From NCBI RefSeq assembly GCF_018449635.1, contig NZ_JAAVUV010000011.1, forward strand, positions 217,438 to 281,437: DNA of 64,000 bases. Reading direction: 5' to 3'. Shown piece after piece: positions 62,580 to 64,000 of the stretch (the first letter of the stretch is position 1; each line of letters begins with the position of its first letter). The notes under the pieces are model-generated. The model did no database searches, was not told where the DNA came from, and saw nothing but the letters and a program-made list of their open reading frames with translations. Position numbers and translations under genes: made by a program. This DNA comes from Caballeronia sp. dw_276. Its GTDB lineage: Bacteria > Pseudomonadota > Gammaproteobacteria > Burkholderiales > Burkholderiaceae.

Positions 62580-63833
62580 ATGGCGTTCAGGCAAGTGATG
62601 TCGGGTTGTTTCGCTGTATGCGCGGTGGCGGCAACGTTGGTGGCCATGTCCACTCGCGCGTCCGCAGAGCCATTTCCCGGTGCGCAGCAATATGCATCGC
62701 TCGATGCACCCGCGTTCGGCACGGTGAAGCCGGCGTTCGATCCTTCGCTGCCGTTAGTCGACCCCAGCCTCAACGAGTCGGTCATCGAAATTCCGTCGGG
62801 CGATGTCACGCTCCAAACCACCATCTTCAAACCCAACGGCACGGGCCCGTTCCCGATGGTCGTTTTCAATCACGGCAAACTTCCTGGCAATGCACATGAC
62901 CAACCGCGTGCGCGTCCTCTGGCGCTGGCACGCGAGTTCGTGCGTCATGGCTACGTGGTCGTTGTGCCGAATCGCCGCGGCTTTGCCGAATCCGGCGGCG
63001 AGTACACCGGCAACGGCTGCAATGTCGAAGCCAACGGCTTCACGCAGGCCAATGACGTTGCGGCGACCGTGGCTTATATGGACAAGCAACCGTTTGTCGA
63101 CAGCAAGCATGTGGTTGTTGCGGGCGCGTCGCATGGCGGTCTGGTCACGATGGCCTACGGCGCGCGCGATGCACGCTCGGACGCGGGCGTTCGTGGCCTG
63201 ATCAATTTCTCCGGCGGTCTTCGCCAGGATGAATGCCCGAACTGGCAGAAGAATTTGACGAGCGCGTTCGGCGAATATGGCGAGCACGTGAAGTTGCCGT
63301 CGCTGTGGATGTACGGCAGCAATGATTCGGTGTGGCAGGGTTCGCTTCCCGATGACATGTTCGCGTCGTACACCGCGCACGGCGCGCGCGCCGACATGGT
63401 GGATTTCGGCGCGTACAAAAACGATGCGCATCGGCTGGTTGGAGATCGCGATGGCGTGCCGATCTGGTGGCCGCGCGTGAAGGCGTTCTTGGCGGATATC
63501 GGCATGCCGGCGGATTTGCAGTATCAGGTTTCGTATCCGCAGGCGCCTTCGCCGACGGGTTATGCGAATGTGGATGCGGTGGCGGCAGTTCCTTTCCTCG
63601 ATGAGCACGGCCGCGAGGGTTACGAGAATTTCCTGCATCAGTATTCGAGCCGTGCGTTTGCGGTGTCGGATTCGGGCGCGTGGTCGTGGGCGGAGGGCGG
63701 TGACGATCCGATGGCCGTCGCGCTGGATGGTTGCCAGAAGCAGAGCACGGAGCCGTGCAGGCTTTATGCGGTTAATAATGCCGTGGTGTGGGATGAGCGC
63801 AGTGCGGCGCAGACGCAGACGGCTTCGCGGTAG
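62580..63833 (+). CDS. Secreted alpha/beta hydrolase (dienelactone hydrolase-like)
   Basis: This 417-residue exported hydrolase has a signal peptide (GCFAVCAVAATLVAMSTRASA). The mature alpha/beta fold has the oxyanion segment VVFNHGK, then RRGFAESGG, and the nucleophile elbow GASHGG (Ser184). A likely acid residue lies near YGSND and the histidine in KNDAHRL. It belongs to the prolyl oligopeptidase/dienelactone hydrolase grouping; the substrate is unknown. The C-terminal part (after about 320) is an extra domain of no recognised type, ending in Gln/Thr-rich sequence. Confidence 0.85.
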   Translation: MAFRQVMSGCFAVCAVAATLVAMSTRASAEPFPGAQQYASLDAPAFGTVKPAFDPSLPLVDPSLNESVIEIPSGDVTLQTTIFKPNGTGPFPMVVFNHGKLPGNAHDQPRARPLALAREFVRHGYVVVVPNRRGFAESGGEYTGNGCNVEANGFTQANDVAATVAYMDKQPFVDSKHVVVAGASHGGLVTMAYGARDARSDAGVRGLINFSGGLRQDECPNWQKNLTSAFGEYGEHVKLPSLWMYGSNDSVWQGSLPDDMFASYTAHGARADMVDFGAYKNDAHRLVGDRDGVPIWWPRVKAFLADIGMPADLQYQVSYPQAPSPTGYANVDAVAAVPFLDEHGREGYENFLHQYSSRAFAVSDSGAWSWAEGGDDPMAVALDGCQKQSTEPCRLYAVNNAVVWDERSAAQTQTASR

Positions 63834-64000
63834 GGGTTTGCCTTTGTTCAGCTAAAGGCTGGGAGCTGGGGTTTGGAGTGGTGGTTGGGGGGTGGTGCCG
63901 GGTTGCTGCTTTTTAGGTTTTCGCGCGTTCCGTCTTAGCTGATTTCTTTAGCACTGTTAGCCACTGTGCGTGGCGGCACTGTAGTGGTCAAGTAATCATG

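Noticed and set aside
1..64000. CRISPR arrays, tRNA/rRNA genes, intact insertion sequences, prophage
   Set aside because: No regularly spaced direct repeats, no cloverleaf-like sequence noticed, and no intact transposase or integrase frame.

Overview
The window is high-GC chromosomal DNA from a member of Burkholderia sensu lato (Burkholderia, Paraburkholderia or Caballeronia). The evidence is a split cobalamin-dependent methionine synthase, the DUF3108 / DUF3567 / DUF1840 / DUF2844 / DUF3443 families, the betaproteobacterial argS - SPOR protein - dsbA - SDR block, and a mot-che cluster in the order motA-motB-cheY-cheA-cheW-mcp-cheR-cheD-cheB-cheY-cheZ. Gene density and the housekeeping content point to the main chromosome. 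I saw no tRNA, rRNA, CRISPR array or intact insertion sequence.

Layout. 1-8.2 kb: the end of a DUF3108 protein, a DUF3567 protein, then methionine synthase as two genes. The homocysteine-methyltransferase half is at 2193-3281 and the folate/cobalamin/activation half at 5118-7835. Between them sits a two-gene cassette encoding an AAA/ABC-type ATPase and a DUF4276 (Toprim-like) protein, which resembles a two-component anti-phage module. 8.2-13.3 kb: DUF1840, argS, an FtsN-like SPOR protein, dsbA and an SDR. 13.4-18.6 kb (minus strand): an orphan type VI secretion cargo cassette made of a DUF4123 adaptor, a 1062-residue VasX-like/BTH_I2691-family effector and a DUF6708 membrane protein, with no VgrG beside it. 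19-20.9 kb: a secreted DUF2844 / lipoprotein DUF3443 pair.

21.1-32.1 kb (minus strand) is a complete chemotaxis and motor operon. It starts from a near-consensus sigma-28 promoter in front of motA. The flhDC genes usually found upstream of motA in this group are absent from the 0.7 kb gap. 32.8-41.7 kb carries a GT4 glycosyltransferase, an H-NS-type protein, aqpZ, a HAD phosphatase, a BadF-type sugar kinase, DNA glycosylase I (tag), a tandem pair of unrecognised paralogues, rpsU and an aldo/keto reductase.

41.9-51.7 kb is a flagellin modification and filament region. It has a TPR/GT41 O-GlcNAc-transferase-like enzyme, a sugar aminotransferase, a GNAT acetyltransferase, a phytanoyl-CoA-type dioxygenase, a methyltransferase and a WbqC protein. 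These lead directly into fliC (with a perfect sigma-28 promoter), fliD and fliT. 51.8-53.1 kb is a Na+/Ca2+-exchanger-family transporter preceded by a clear yybP-ykoY manganese riboswitch. 53.3-64 kb holds a peptide ABC binding protein, a metallo-beta-lactamase-fold hydrolase divergent from a LiuR-like MerR regulator with a shared operator, then aceK, carbonic anhydrase, a thiolase, an SDR, a GST, a YchJ-like protein and a secreted alpha/beta hydrolase.

The most notable items are the ATPase/DUF4276 cassette inside split metH, the riboswitch-controlled exchanger, the orphan T6SS cassette, the missing flhDC, the flagellin glycosylation island and the tandem small paralogues.
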